A stretch of 64,000 nt of DNA from Chitinasiproducens palmae (GCF_900095735.1 NZ_FNLO01000005.1:186001-250000), one strand, 5' to 3'. Counted from the stretch's first letter, positions 11,471 through 20,185 are shown. The notes: generated by a model from the letters alone, not told the origin. Numbers and translations are program-made.

Positions 11471-11860
11471 GGTATGCGTTCGAGCGAACTCAGGTAGCAG
11501 GCGTTGAAGGGAACGACAGGCGCAGTTGCGCAACAGGCGCTATCGGGGCGTTGACGAACGGCCAGACAGCGCGACAACAAACAAAACGTTCAGTTGGCTT
11601 CACGCCGCGGCAACGCGGCCCGGCGCCATCGGACAAGCGGTGGATGCCCGACCTGCAACGCAGGTGGCGGGATCCGACGGCCGGCTTGGGCCGTGCGATC
11701 GCTGCGGCGCATTGCCGACGGCGCCAACCGCCGCCGTCTACGGCCAGCGGCGCCGATCCTCGCCAACCCTCGCCAATCGACGTACGACCCGGGCACGACC
11801 GCGCCAACGCACGGATGACTGCGCTTAGGCGTCCGGCATCCGCTGCAATAACGAAGTCGG
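11471..11860. other. 390-bp gap between gcvH and gcvP
   Basis: The gcvH-gcvP spacer is unusually long for this operon and holds no gene I can support. It is GC-rich with many CGG/CCG runs and no obvious terminator with a T tract. A secondary promoter for gcvP-sdaA could lie here, but I cannot point to clear -35 and -10 boxes. Confidence 0.4.
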
Positions 11861-12241
11861 TCAGTCGCCCGCCGCCTCGCGATAGGCGGCCGCATCGAGC
11901 AGGCTGGCCACTGCGCCGGCGTCGTCCGGCTTTATCTTGAACAACCAGGCGTTGTACGGCTCGCCGTTGACGGTTTCCGGTGCGCCCGCCAGGTCGCCAT
12001 TGCTGGCCAGGATCTCGCCCGACACCGGCGCGTAGATATCCGAGGCGGCCTTCACCGACTCGACGACCGCAATGGCATCGCCTGCACTGACCTTGCGGCC
12101 CGCTTCCGGTAGATCCAGATAGACGATGTCGCCGAGCGCTTCCTGCGCATGATCGGTAATGCCAACCGTGAGGGAGCCGTCCGCCTCGGTGCGAATCCAT
12201 TCATGCGAGGCGGTGTATTTCAGATCGTCCGGCAGATTCAT
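11861..12241 (-). CDS. gcvH: Glycine cleavage system H protein
   Basis: A 126-residue lipoyl carrier protein, the normal family length. Lys64 in [19 protein letters not shown] is the lipoylated lysine. It shuttles the aminomethyl group from GcvP to GcvT and then the reduced lipoyl group to dihydrolipoamide dehydrogenase, which is not encoded in this window. The gene starts 93 bases after the gcvT stop in the same orientation. Confidence 0.97.
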   Translation of the reverse strand: MNLPDDLKYTASHEWIRTEADGSLTVGITDHAQEALGDIVYLDLPEAGRKVSAGDAIAVVESVKAASDIYAPVSGEILASNGDLAGAPETVNGEPYNAWLFKIKPDDAGAVASLLDAAAYREAAGD

Positions 12242-12333
12242 GCGAAAACTCCTTGATGGGGGCGATGGACAACACGCATGCGCTCGCGGTGCGGTGTCCG
12301 AGGTGTGGCTGCGTGCGGCCCGACCGTGATGGT

Positions 12334-13467
12334 TCAGGCAGTTCCGGCCGACCCTGCGGCGGCCGGTTGCTCGACCAGTATCTTTCCGTGCCGCACGAAA
12401 GGCAGTTTAACCACCTCGGCAGCGAGTCGTTTGTCGCGCACTGCGACTTCCACCGTCTCGCCGGGAGCGATGCCGGCAGGCAGCCGCGCCAGCCCGATCG
12501 AGCGCTGCATCGTCGGCGAGAACGTACCGCTCGTCACCTCGCCGGCGCCGAGGCGAGTATGAATCTGCTGATGTGCCCGGAGAATGCCGCCGCCTTGCAG
12601 GATCAGGCCCAGGAACGCCCGTGGCGCCTCGCTGGCCAGCGCGTCACGGCCGATGAACGGGCGCTCGGCGCGCGTGTCTACGGTCCACGCAAGACCCGCG
12701 TCGAGCGGCGACGTGGTCGCGTCCATATCCTGTCCGTACAGGTTCATGCCCGCTTCCAGCCGCAGCGTGTCGCGAGCGCCGAGGCCGCACGGGCGAACGT
12801 CGGCCGCGGCAAGCGCCTGCCATAGCGCCGGCGCATGGTCTGCCGGTACGACGATCTCGAAACCATCTTCGCCGGTGTACCCGGTCCGTCCGACCATCAA
12901 CTGGCCGAACCCGGTCGTCTCGACGTCAGCAGCGGAGAACGGCTTCAGCGATTCTGTGGCGGGCCGCGTCTCTGCAACCGCCTGCCACACGCGCGCGCGC
13001 GCCTGCGGGCCTTGCACGGCGATGATTGCCAGATCGCGCCGCGGCGTGATGATCACGCCGAATTCGCCCTGCGCTGCCGCGCTGCCCAGCCACGCAATGT
13101 CCTGTTCCGCCGTGGCGGCATTGACGATCAAGCGATAATGACGCGCGTCGAAGTGATAGACGATCAGGTCGTCGATCACGCCGCCGGATGGGTTGAGCAT
13201 GCAGGAATAGAGCGCGCGGCCCGGTGTCGTCAGCTTCGCGACGTCGTTGGCCAGTACCTTCTGCAGGAACGTTCGCGCCGCGTCGCCTTCGACATCGACG
13301 ACACGCATGTGCGAAACGTCGAACATGCCCGCCGCCGTCCGCACCGCATGGTGCTCGTCGATCTGCGAGCCGTAGTTGACCGGCATGTGCCAGCCGCCGA
13401 AATCGACCATGCGAGCGCCGCTCGCAACATGAGTGTCATGCAGGACAGTGTGCTGGAGATCGGTCAT
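12334..13467 (-). CDS. gcvT: Aminomethyltransferase, T protein of the glycine cleavage system
   Basis: A 377-residue T protein that moves the methylene group from the H-protein lipoyl arm to tetrahydrofolate and releases ammonia. The start at 13467 gives [20 protein letters not shown], the usual N-terminus; the frame extends 13 codons further upstream without similarity. Conserved folate-site blocks include [30 protein letters not shown] and [12 protein letters not shown], which carry the catalytic Asp of the family. It is the first gene of the operon and lies directly behind the glycine riboswitch. Confidence 0.96.
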   Translation of the reverse strand: MTDLQHTVLHDTHVASGARMVDFGGWHMPVNYGSQIDEHHAVRTAAGMFDVSHMRVVDVEGDAARTFLQKVLANDVAKLTTPGRALYSCMLNPSGGVIDDLIVYHFDARHYRLIVNAATAEQDIAWLGSAAAQGEFGVIITPRRDLAIIAVQGPQARARVWQAVAETRPATESLKPFSAADVETTGFGQLMVGRTGYTGEDGFEIVVPADHAPALWQALAAADVRPCGLGARDTLRLEAGMNLYGQDMDATTSPLDAGLAWTVDTRAERPFIGRDALASEAPRAFLGLILQGGGILRAHQQIHTRLGAGEVTSGTFSPTMQRSIGLARLPAGIAPGETVEVAVRDKRLAAEVVKLPFVRHGKILVEQPAAAGSAGTA

Positions 13468-13526
13468 CGGCGCGTCGTCGGATCGGGAATAGGGGTGGCG
13501 ACGCACGCAACCGCGCGAGCGTCGTT

Positions 13527-13740
13527 ACCCCTCTGTCCTCGATACCTGAGAGATTGCGTCCCCAGCCGATCGTCGGAAACGATCGAGGCAAACGCGCGCC
13601 CCTTCGGTGGGCAGCGCTGGCTGTGCCGGCTGCCGCTCTCCAGAGTTGCCAGGCCATTGCCCGGCGCGACCGGTCCTTCTGCCTGAGAGTTTGCGGGTGA
13701 TACCCCTTCGGCGGCGCCGTGCGGCGCGCTCTCCCGGTAC
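13527..13740 (-). promoter_or_regulatory. Tandem glycine riboswitch (gcvT leader)
   Basis: On the minus strand, two glycine aptamers sit in series upstream of gcvT. The first (about 13740-13665) carries GGGAGAGCGCG, CCGAAGGGGTATCACC and AAACTCTCAGGCAGAAGGACC. The second (about 13655-13527) carries CTGGAGAGCGGC, CACCGAAGGGGCG and AATCTCTCAGGTATCGAGGAC then AGAGGGG. The paired CTCTCAGG and CCGAAGGGG blocks are the hallmark of the gcvT motif. The spacing to the gcvT start is about 60 bases. Glycine binding would switch on expression of gcvT and the genes behind it. No protein is encoded here despite open frames. Confidence 0.95.
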
Positions 13741-14038
13741 GCCCGCGCAATGTAAGCCACCCAAATGTGTCTGTCAAACCGAACGTATGGACAGGCGCAG
13801 GGCGCAGAGCCGGTGTGTTAACATCGGCGCTCGCGTGTTTGCAGCGTAGGTGCGGTTCCCTGGCGTCTTCCAAGCGCGGCAACCGCATCGCCATGCCGTT
13901 CGCGGTCGTCGCCCGCTTGCCATCGTTGCTTTACTCGCCGTTTTTCGCGGTCTTTTGCACTCCGTTCACGGCTGTTTCGAGTTTCTTTCTGGCTTTTCCC
14001 GTTTTCCTTCTCCGCGTTCCTCCTGCGAGATCCCCAGC

Positions 14039-16114
14039 ATGTCCGGAATGAACGCCGCTCAGGCAGAAGCGGTGCGCTACCTCGATGGCCCCTGCCTTGT
14101 GCTGGCGGGCGCCGGCAGCGGCAAGACGCGCGTGATTACCCAAAAGATCGCGCACTTGATCCAGGCCAAGGGCTTCGAGCCGAAGCACATCGCAGCCGTC
14201 ACCTTCACGAACAAGGCGGCCACCGAAATGCGCGAGCGGGTGGGCAAGCTACTCGAAGGCAAAACGCTGACCACGCCGGGCAAGGAGGGACGCAAGGTTC
14301 CGGTGAACCAGCTGACCGTCTGTACGTTTCACTCGCTGGGCGTGCAGATCCTCCGGCAGGAAGCCGAACATGTCGGGCTGAAGCCGCAATTCTCGATCAT
14401 CGACGCCGACGACTGCTTCTCGCTGATCCAGGAACAGATCGGCAGCACCGACAAGGGCCAGGTCCGCCGCATCCAGAACGAAATCTCGCTGTGGAAAAAC
14501 GCGATGAAGACGCCTGAGCAGGCTGCCGCCGATGCGCTCGATGCGGACCAGCATCAGGCGGCCATCGTCTACCGCAACTACGTCGCGACGCTCAATGCCT
14601 ATCAGGCAGTCGACTTCGACGATCTGATCCGGATGCCCGCGCTGCTTTTCGCGTCGAACGAGCAGGTGCGCGACAAATGGCAGAATCGTCTGCGCTACCT
14701 GCTGATCGACGAATACCAGGATACGAACGCCTGCCAGTACCAATTGGTCAAGCTGCTGGCTGGACGGCGCGCGGCCTTCACCGCGGTCGGCGACGATGAC
14801 CAGGCGATCTACGGGTGGCGCGGCGCGACGCTCGAAAACCTTGCCCAGTTGCAAGTGGACTTTCCGCAACTGCACGTCATCAAGCTGGAGCAGAACTACC
14901 GTTCGACGGTACGCATCCTGACCGCCGCGAACAGCGTGATCGCCAACAACCCGAAGCTTTTCGAGAAAAAGCTGTGGAGCGAACACGGCATGGGCGACTC
15001 GATTACGGTTACCTCCTGCAACGACGAGGAACACGAGGCCGAGTCGACCATATTTCGCATGTCAGCGCACCGTTTCGAGCGCAGGGCGCAATGGCGCGAC
15101 TACGCCGTGCTGTATCGCGGCAACTTCCAGGCGCGCATCTTCGAACAGATCTTGCGCCGCGAACGCATTCCGTACGTGCTGTCGGGCGGGCAGTCGTTCT
15201 TTGACAAGGCCGAAATCAAGGACCTGTGCGCCTACCTGCGCCTCATCGGCAACGCCGACGACGATCCCGCGTTCATCCGCGCCGTCACCACACCGCGCCG
15301 TGGCGTGGGCAGCGCCACGCTCGAAACCCTTGGCGCCTTTGCCGGTCAGGCCAAGGTGTCGCTGTTCGAAGCCGTCTACATGGGCGCGATCGAGGCGAAA
15401 CTGTCGGATCGGCAACTGGAGCCGCTGCGCGCGTTCTGCGATTTCATCCAGCGGCTGACAGATCGGGCCCAGAAGGAAGTGGCCAGCGTCCTGCTCGACG
15501 AATTGATGGAAGGCATTCACTACGAGGCTTATCTATACGACGCCTTCGACGAACGCGCGGCACGCTCGAAGTGGGGCAACGTGCTCGAATTCTTCGACTG
15601 GCTCAAGCGTAAGGGCACCAAAGTCGCTGATGAAGGGGAGGAGGCCACTGGCTACGACACCGCCGATGGCTTGGCCGACGAAGGCAAGAACCTCCTGCAA
15701 CTGGTGCAGACCGTCGCGTTGATGTCCATGCTCGAAGGCAAGGAAGAAGATCCCGACGCCGTCCGCCTGTCGACCGTTCATGCCTCGAAGGGCCTCGAAT
15801 ACCCGCACGTCTTCCTCGTCGGTTGCGAAGAAGGCATCATGCCGCACAAGGGCTCGAGCGACGACGAACCGCCCGACGACGCACGCATCGAGGAAGAACG
15901 TCGACTGATGTACGTGGCCATCACCCGCGCCCAGCGCAGCCTGCATCTCTCGTGGTGCAAGAAACGCAAACGCGCGCGTGAAACGGTTGTCTGCGAGCCT
16001 TCGCGCTTCATCAAGGAGATGCACCTGGATGAAGCGCCACCGCCGACCGCAGAAGAAGCGCCAATGACGCCTAAAGACCGCCTGGCGTCACTGAAGGCAC
16101 TGCTGACCCCCTAG
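14039..16114 (+). CDS. rep: ATP-dependent DNA helicase, UvrD/Rep family (Rep type)
   Basis: A 691-residue superfamily 1A helicase. Starting at the ATG at 14039 gives MSGMNAAQAEAVRYLDGPCL, with Walker A AGAGSGKT (Lys29) in the expected place. The frame is open 63 codons upstream, but that part has no family similarity. Further motifs are VTFTNKAATEMRERV (Ia), LLIDEYQDTN (II), GDDDQAIYGWRGA (III), LEQNYRST (IV), LSTVHASKGLEYPHVF (V) and EERRLMYVAITRAQ (VI). Length and layout fit Rep, which unwinds DNA 3' to 5' and clears proteins ahead of replication forks. The C-terminus is short, without the long PcrA/UvrD tail. Confidence 0.9.
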   Translation: MSGMNAAQAEAVRYLDGPCLVLAGAGSGKTRVITQKIAHLIQAKGFEPKHIAAVTFTNKAATEMRERVGKLLEGKTLTTPGKEGRKVPVNQLTVCTFHSLGVQILRQEAEHVGLKPQFSIIDADDCFSLIQEQIGSTDKGQVRRIQNEISLWKNAMKTPEQAAADALDADQHQAAIVYRNYVATLNAYQAVDFDDLIRMPALLFASNEQVRDKWQNRLRYLLIDEYQDTNACQYQLVKLLAGRRAAFTAVGDDDQAIYGWRGATLENLAQLQVDFPQLHVIKLEQNYRSTVRILTAANSVIANNPKLFEKKLWSEHGMGDSITVTSCNDEEHEAESTIFRMSAHRFERRAQWRDYAVLYRGNFQARIFEQILRRERIPYVLSGGQSFFDKAEIKDLCAYLRLIGNADDDPAFIRAVTTPRRGVGSATLETLGAFAGQAKVSLFEAVYMGAIEAKLSDRQLEPLRAFCDFIQRLTDRAQKEVASVLLDELMEGIHYEAYLYDAFDERAARSKWGNVLEFFDWLKRKGTKVADEGEEATGYDTADGLADEGKNLLQLVQTVALMSMLEGKEEDPDAVRLSTVHASKGLEYPHVFLVGCEEGIMPHKGSSDDEPPDDARIEEERRLMYVAITRAQRSLHLSWCKKRKRARETVVCEPSRFIKEMHLDEAPPPTAEEAPMTPKDRLASLKALLTP

Positions 16115-16196
16115 GTCACCGCGCAGACTGGACGCGCCGGCGAAAGCAGGTTATGCTTTCATGCTTCTCTGGAAGCTCGTTCGAGCATTCCAATCT

Positions 16197-16272
16197 GCGC
16201 CCGTAGCTCAATGGATAGAGTACTGCCCTCCGAAGGCAGGGGTTGCTGGTTCGATCCCAGCCGGGCGCACCA
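16197..16272 (+). tRNA. tRNA-Arg, anticodon CCG
   Basis: A complete cloverleaf. The acceptor arm GCGCCCG pairs with CGGGCGC, then discriminator A and encoded CCA. The anticodon arm CTGCC / GGCAG encloses the loop CTCCGAA, giving anticodon CCG. The T arm is GCTGGTTCGATCCCAGC. Its 3' end is the attachment site of the genomic island that follows; a diverged copy of that end lies near 21704. Confidence 0.97.
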
Positions 16273-16515
16273 ATAGAATCAATCGCTTAGCTCAATTTCG
16301 CGCTTCAGGACGAGCGCTGCCTTCGTTGTACAACCTTGTACAACGCTGTACTCCATTGTGTTTCGACGGGTTCGGGGTGTCGGCCTTCCTACTTTCTCAC
16401 TTCCCTTGCTTGGTGTCTGCTAGGCCGAATGGCTGGTCGCTCTGTGATAGGGCGTGGTGCGGTCTGTGAGCGCAGGCGTTTCGACGTGCAAGAAGTGGCT
16501 CGCTAGAATCCCGGC
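16255..16515 (+). repeat. Left copy of island boundary repeat (tRNA 3' end plus element end)
   Basis: The stretch from the T arm of tRNA-Arg to about 16515 is repeated in diverged form at 21704-21962 in the same orientation. Matching blocks include GCACCAAT, TCAATCGCTT, TTTCGCGC, TACAACGCTG, TCCATTG, GTGTCTGCT, GGCTGGTC and GTGGCTCG. Similarity runs more than 200 bases beyond the tRNA end. This is more than a bare attachment core and suggests that both copies carry the left end of related elements. Confidence 0.8.
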
Positions 16516-16562
16516 GGCAACTAACCCTAGACTCCTCAGGGCGCCTTCATCTGGAGCTACGG

Positions 16563-16589
16563 AAAAAAGCCGGCGCGAGCCGGTTTTTT
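16563..16589 (+). terminator. Intrinsic terminator, probably bidirectional
   Basis: Six A residues precede a 5-bp GC stem (CCGGC, loop GCGA, GCCGG) followed by six T residues. The symmetric A and T tracts mean it could work on both strands. It lies inside the island, upstream of the antitoxin relic at 16633. Confidence 0.8.
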
Positions 16590-16632
16590 CGTTTGGGGCT
16601 GACTAGCGAGACTGGCAACGGAGAACCGACGA

Positions 16633-16803
16633 ATGAGAAGTGGAGCTCATGACGATCCAAGGGCCGAGGTGTATGGCAACGATCCGGCGCTGGCACTCGA
16701 CTTGATCAACGGCATGTTGGAAGACGGCGACCGGGCTGAACCGCTTAGCGCGTTGCGCCGACTCGCGCAGGCGTTCGGCGGCATGCAGGCAGTGGCCGAG
16801 TAG
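16633..16803 (+). pseudogene. Truncated antitoxin of the addiction-module antidote (XRE-like) family
   Basis: A 56-residue frame from ATG 16633 to TAG 16801-16803. It contains EVYGNDPALALDLINGMLE and LRRLAQAFGGMQAVAE, which closely match the front half of chromosomal addiction-module antidote proteins of about 95-100 residues. In intact relatives the helix-turn-helix continues as a stretch like AHLNPTQLYR; here codons for AHLNR follow the stop. The gene thus looks cut by a nonsense change, with the remainder decayed. No toxin gene is visible upstream. The family call rests on memory of related proteins. Confidence 0.6.
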
Positions 16804-16883
16804 GCGCATCTGAACCGACTCAGCTCAGGCGTGGCCGTTGCCGGGCAACTGCGGCGCGCTGCCACCTAGCCCGCCCAAGGTTT

Positions 16884-16909
16884 TTGTCATATCCTTTGTG
16901 ATATGACAA
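16884..16909 (+). promoter_or_regulatory. Palindromic operator of the vapBC pair
   Basis: A perfect 10-bp inverted repeat, TTGTCATATC and GATATGACAA, separated by CTTTGT. It ends 20 bases before the vapB start chosen here. VapB antitoxins usually bind such palindromes over their own promoter, so autoregulation by VapBC is likely. The right arm contains an ATG (16903) in frame with vapB, which argues against that codon as the start. Confidence 0.75.
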
Positions 16910-16929
16910 GCCAGCGATCGGATACTACT

Positions 16930-17172
16930 ATGAACCCTGCCGCCCCAAGTCGCCACGTCCGCTTGTTCCGAAACGGGCGCAGTCAGGCGATCCGCATCCC
17001 CCGCGAATTCGAGTTTTCGGGTGCCGAAGTTGTTGTCCGGAAAGAGGGGACAGCCTTGATCATTGAACCTGTTCAAGCCGTCCCCCTGGCGGCTTTGTTG
17101 GCCGGATGGGCGCCGCTCGGCGAGGATTTTCCCGCCATCGATGATTTGCCGCCGGAACCCGTGGAACTGTAA
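16930..17172 (+). CDS. vapB: VapB-type antitoxin (AbrB/SpoVT swapped-hairpin domain)
   Basis: An 80-residue antitoxin starting at ATG 16930 (MNPAAPSRHVRLFRNGRSQA). Residues 8-50 form the AbrB-like DNA-binding fold (RLFRNGRSQAIRIPREFEF, then VVVRKEGTALIIEP). The acidic, proline-rich tail (PAIDDLPPEPVEL) is the usual toxin-binding part. An in-frame ATG at 16903 lies inside the operator palindrome and is a less likely start. The stop codon overlaps the vapC start by one base (TAATG), so the pair is translationally coupled. Both genes look intact, unlike most of the surrounding island. Confidence 0.88.
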   Translation: MNPAAPSRHVRLFRNGRSQAIRIPREFEFSGAEVVVRKEGTALIIEPVQAVPLAALLAGWAPLGEDFPAIDDLPPEPVEL

Positions 17173-17591
17173 TGCCGCTTCACCTGCTCGATACCAACAT
17201 CATCTCCGACGCGATCCGAAACCCGCAGGGTATATGCGCGCAACGGATCGGCGAGCTGTCTCCTGACGACCTTTGCACGTCGATCGTCGTCGCCGCAGAG
17301 CTGCGCTTCGGGGTGGAGAAACGCGGTTCTCAGGAACTCAGACGCCGGGTTGACCAAGCGCTTGCGAGTCTGCCCGTTCTGCCCTTGAGCGGCGACGCCG
17401 ACCGGTGCTACGGCCGCTTGCGCACCGACTTGGAACGGCAGGGCCGTTTGATTGGCGCGAACGACATGCTGATCGCGGCGCATGCGCTTGCGCTCGAAGC
17501 GGTACTTGTCACCGACAACATCGCCGAATTCACTCGCGTATCCGGACTTCTAGTCGACAACTGGATCGACAGAAGTGGTGCGCGACGATAG
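17172..17591 (+). CDS. vapC: VapC-type toxin, PIN-domain ribonuclease
   Basis: A 139-residue PIN-domain protein of normal length. The four acidic active-site positions are present: Asp in LLDTNIISD, Glu in AAELRFGVEK, Asp in GANDMLIAAHAL and Asp in VTDNIAEF. VapC toxins are magnesium-dependent RNases that cut tRNA or rRNA when VapB is lost. The gene overlaps vapB by one base. No stop, frameshift or missing active-site residue is seen, so the toxin should be active. Confidence 0.9.
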   Translation: MPLHLLDTNIISDAIRNPQGICAQRIGELSPDDLCTSIVVAAELRFGVEKRGSQELRRRVDQALASLPVLPLSGDADRCYGRLRTDLERQGRLIGANDMLIAAHALALEAVLVTDNIAEFTRVSGLLVDNWIDRSGARR

Positions 17592-17859
17592 CGTCCCGCC
17601 GCGCGCGCTGAGCACGAATCGACAAGCTTTTGCGCCGCGTGTATTTCGCGAAGACCGGCTCGATCGGCGTATCGATGCTCAGACGCGGTCGGGGTTGGAG
17701 AGCGCGATCGAGCGTTTCGGACGCTTCAGAAGCCGGTGTTTTCGTTGTGGTACGAAAGCGTGTTAGCGCGTAGCCCACACGCGAAGTCCTGAAATCAGGC
17801 AGGCAGGTTAGACGCCCCGTCGGTCGGCTCGGGCTGTCCGACCGAGAATTGTCCGAGGA

Positions 17860-18603
17860 TTAAACTGCGGCGACGCCCCCATCGACGAAGAGTTCATGGC
17901 CAGCGACAAAGCTGCTCTCGCTTGATGCCAGGAAGAGGACTGCTCGTGCTACCTCGTCCGGTTTCCCCAACCGCCCAAGCGGAACGCTTTCATTCAGCGC
18001 CTCTTCGACTCCCGGTTGCGAGTCGAAGTAGTTCCGTATCAGACGTGTTTCTGTACCACCGGGCGAGACTACGTTCACGCGGATGCCTCGCTCCTTTAGG
18101 TCATTTGTCCAGCTTCGGGCGAACGAGCGCACCGCTGCCTTGCTGGCGTTATAAAGAGACTGGTTTGGCAGGCCTTTACTGCCAGCGATCGAGCCGTTGA
18201 GGACGACAGCACTTCCCGCTGTCATGAGCGGGAGTGCTTTCTGCACTGTGAAGACCATGCCTTTCACATTGACGTTGAAGGTCGAGTCGAAATGCGTATC
18301 GTCGATCGCATCAAGTGGTACGGGCTCGTAAATGCCCGCATTGGCGAACACGACATCGACCTTTTGGTGGTCACGTTGGATCCGTTCGTAAAGCCGAGCG
18401 ATGTCGGCAGACTTCGTGACGTCACCTTGCACGCCGACCGCTCCGCAGCCGATCTCCTTTACGGCCTTGGCGAGCAGTTCTTGCCGGCGCCCTGTGATGT
18501 ACACGTGCGCACCTTCAACGGCGAAAAGTTTCGCCGTCGCGAGGCCGATGCCGTCGCTACCACCCGTTATCACCACGACTTTGCCTTCGAAGCGTTTCAT
18601 CAT
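17860..18603 (-). CDS. SDR-family NAD(P)-dependent oxidoreductase
   Basis: A 247-residue classical short-chain dehydrogenase. The cofactor motif is VVVITGGSDGIGLATAKLF near the N-terminus, followed by VFANAG, the catalytic Ser in LNGSIAGSKG, the YNASK Tyr/Lys pair, and the C-terminal SFVAGHELFVDGG. The Rossmann motif TGGSDGIG and Arg in TGRR suggest NADP. The substrate is unknown. It is divergent from a TetR-family gene with paired palindromes between them, so that repressor probably controls it. Codon use is less GC-biased than the flanking core genes, in keeping with acquisition on the island. Confidence 0.92.
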   Translation of the reverse strand: MMKRFEGKVVVITGGSDGIGLATAKLFAVEGAHVYITGRRQELLAKAVKEIGCGAVGVQGDVTKSADIARLYERIQRDHQKVDVVFANAGIYEPVPLDAIDDTHFDSTFNVNVKGMVFTVQKALPLMTAGSAVVLNGSIAGSKGLPNQSLYNASKAAVRSFARSWTNDLKERGIRVNVVSPGGTETRLIRNYFDSQPGVEEALNESVPLGRLGKPDEVARAVLFLASSESSFVAGHELFVDGGVAAV

Positions 18604-18624
18604 TTCCTAATACCTGTCACACAA

Positions 18625-18663
18625 ATGGAGGGTTGCTCCATTTATAATATGGAGGTAACCTCC
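18625..18663 (+). promoter_or_regulatory. Two palindromic half-operators between the SDR and TetR genes
   Basis: Two related palindromes lie in the divergent promoter region: ATGGAG-GGTTG-CTCCAT at 18625-18641 and GGAGGTAACCTCC at 18651-18663. Aligned, they form 15-bp direct repeats beginning ATGGAGG and ending CTCC, with starts 24 bases apart. This arrangement fits cooperative binding of two repressor dimers. The second site sits just upstream of the tetR ribosome binding site, so the repressor would block its own gene as well as the SDR gene. Confidence 0.7.
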
Positions 18664-18689
18664 GCTTGACAAGAGGAAGGGGAAGAAAC

Positions 18690-19253
18690 TTGAGTGATCA
18701 ACCTGCCCTCCGGGCTGACGCGCAGAAAAACCGCGAACTCATCCTTTCCGCTGCAGAGGAGCTTTTCCTGGAAAAAGGAGCCGGTGTTCCGCTGGAGGAA
18801 GTTGCCAAGCGTGCTGGCGTCGGTATCGGCACACTTTATCGTCGCTTTCCCACGCGCGAGGCACTTTTGGCCGCTACCAGCGATGAGCGCTTCTTGTCGA
18901 TGGCCGAAAACAGCCGTGCTCGTGACTTAAATCTCACGCCAGGCGATGCGGTACGCGCTTATCTCGAAGAGCTTGCTATGAATACGAGCACTTATCGTAG
19001 CCTCGCCGCCTCGATTGGGACTGTTATTCAATGCGGAACACCCGGATGTAATGCGATCACCGCAGAGGGGCACCGACTGCTTCAGCGTGGACACGAGACA
19101 GGCACCATTCGCCGCGATGTCACTTACGAGGATTTCATTTATGTGGTGACTGCCATTTCCATCGCAATCGAAAATGACGGCTTATCGAAATCGCGTATTG
19201 GGCATCTGGTGGACTTGTTCCTGAACGGCATAAGCGAGAAACGTTCGGACTAG
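18690..19253 (+). CDS. TetR/AcrR-family transcriptional regulator
   Basis: A 187-residue repressor. The N-terminal helix-turn-helix is ILSAAEELFLEKG, then VPLEEVAKRAGVGIGTLYRR, ending in FPTREALLAA. The C-terminal half (PGDAVRAYLEELA to the end) is the ligand and dimer domain, of the SbtR-like type seen in many SDR-linked regulators. The start chosen is TTG at 18690, which has AAGAGGAAGGGGA about 8 bases upstream; another TTG at 18666 lacks a ribosome binding site. It is divergent from the SDR gene and probably represses it. Confidence 0.9.
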   Translation: MSDQPALRADAQKNRELILSAAEELFLEKGAGVPLEEVAKRAGVGIGTLYRRFPTREALLAATSDERFLSMAENSRARDLNLTPGDAVRAYLEELAMNTSTYRSLAASIGTVIQCGTPGCNAITAEGHRLLQRGHETGTIRRDVTYEDFIYVVTAISIAIENDGLSKSRIGHLVDLFLNGISEKRSD

Positions 19254-19315
19254 CGACCAACATACTTTCGACGTCTCCGTCGGCCAGTGTGTGGGACGCC
19301 ACCTAAGACACGACC

Positions 19316-19538
19316 GTGGCAGCCGAAAACATGACCCTACGCTCCGCGCTGATGATGGCGCTCGAGCGGCGCATCAAAGAGCAGCATTGGACCAGGCACA
19401 AGCCGAGCCGCAGCTCGGCGTCACGCAGCCCGCGTCTCAGATCTGTTGCGCGGCAAAATCGACCTGTTCGGCCTCGACACCTTGGTGAACATGGTCTCGG
19501 CCGCCGGTTTGCACCTCGAACTGCGAATCGCCGCTTGA
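19316..19538 (+). pseudogene. XRE-family helix-turn-helix antitoxin, broken by two frameshifts
   Basis: Three frames together spell one short XRE antitoxin. LRSALMMALERRIKEQHWT runs from the start to about 19392. QAQAEPQLGVTQP continues after one base is lost near 19393. DLLRGKIDLFGLDTLVNMV and GLHLELRIAA then stop (19536-19538) continue after a second base is lost near 19430. Joined, this is the typical short XRE protein of about 75-80 residues found downstream of RelE/HigB-type toxins (LGVTQPRVSDLLRGKIDLF). No toxin gene is visible upstream. Confidence 0.75.
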
Positions 19539-19606
19539 CCGTGGCCCGGCAGTGACCGGGGACAGCGTCTAAGCACAGCGCGTACGGCACTGCGTCGCCG
19601 GTTCGT

Positions 19607-19876
19607 CGCAAGTGGCTGTGCCCTTCCGGTAGCGTCGGTCACTTCCACCGTAGCAACGCTTGTGCAGAGTACGGCGGCCAAGACAGCTCGGCTCCATTCG
19701 TCTTCCGAGGGTAGCTTGACCGGATGCGAGGCTGGCATCGGCAATGAGATTCCAAGACGCAGCCCGTCGTAGTACCGCATCCTCTGCTCGTCAATGAGGC
19801 CGCTGCGGAAAAGGTCCCTGGCCGTTTCGTGCACTGCGGCGAGGATAGGGCTGGTAGGTTCGGCTTTGCCAGTCAT
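19607..19876 (-). pseudogene. HigA-like helix-turn-helix antitoxin relic
   Basis: The minus strand reads SPILAAVHETARDLFRSGLI then DEQRMRYYDGLRL, followed after a changed stretch by SRAVLAAVLCTSVATV. These are two halves of the conserved core of HigA/NadS-type antitoxins of about 100 residues. The expected KWE-G-K-P end of the helix-turn-helix is lost: the frame runs on as VTDATGRAQPL, which fits an indel near 19620. It starts next to the stop of the following relic (19880). It is probably inactive. Confidence 0.65.
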
Positions 19877-19879
19877 GCT

Positions 19880-20119
19880 TTATTGCTTCTTTCTGCGGAC
19901 GTCGGATTCCACGCCCGCACGCTCACGCAGCTTCTGGGCGAATGGAGTCTGCGACAGGCCGGCGACGCAATGCGCCTGCCTTGCCGCGCAAACCTTCACT
20001 TCGGTAATGCGGGCTGCTTTGCCAGCCTTCATTTGCTTCACTGCCGCTAGTAATTCCGCCCCGATATCACCGTTCGCGTCACGGACGATGAGCTTCTTTT
20101 TGGTCATAGGCATCTTCAA
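19880..20119 (-). pseudogene. Second HigA-like antitoxin relic, C-terminus scrambled
   Basis: A 79-residue frame starting MKMPMTKKKLIVRDANGDIG, followed by AELLAAVKQMKAGKAARITE. This N-terminus is typical of XRE antitoxins that end in GLSQSQFA, then SVRTLQEWEQGRR. Here GLSQTPFAQKL is followed by RERAGVESDVRRKKQ and a stop, so the recognition helix and C-terminus are missing. A likely start is the second Met (MTKKKLIV). Its stop lies next to the start of the 19876 relic. Confidence 0.6.
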
Positions 20120-20185
20120 CAGCCTTTCCGATTACCTTGAGCGTCAGGGTAGGCCGTTTCGCGGCGACCGCCCCGACGAGGTGAC

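Noticed and set aside
9581-11497. Open frame of 638 codons on the plus strand opposite gcvP
   Set aside because: Same reason: gcvP carries all family motifs on the minus strand.
13436-13894. Several open frames across the gcvT leader
   Set aside because: The stretch is fully explained by the tandem glycine riboswitch; the frames have no protein-like features.
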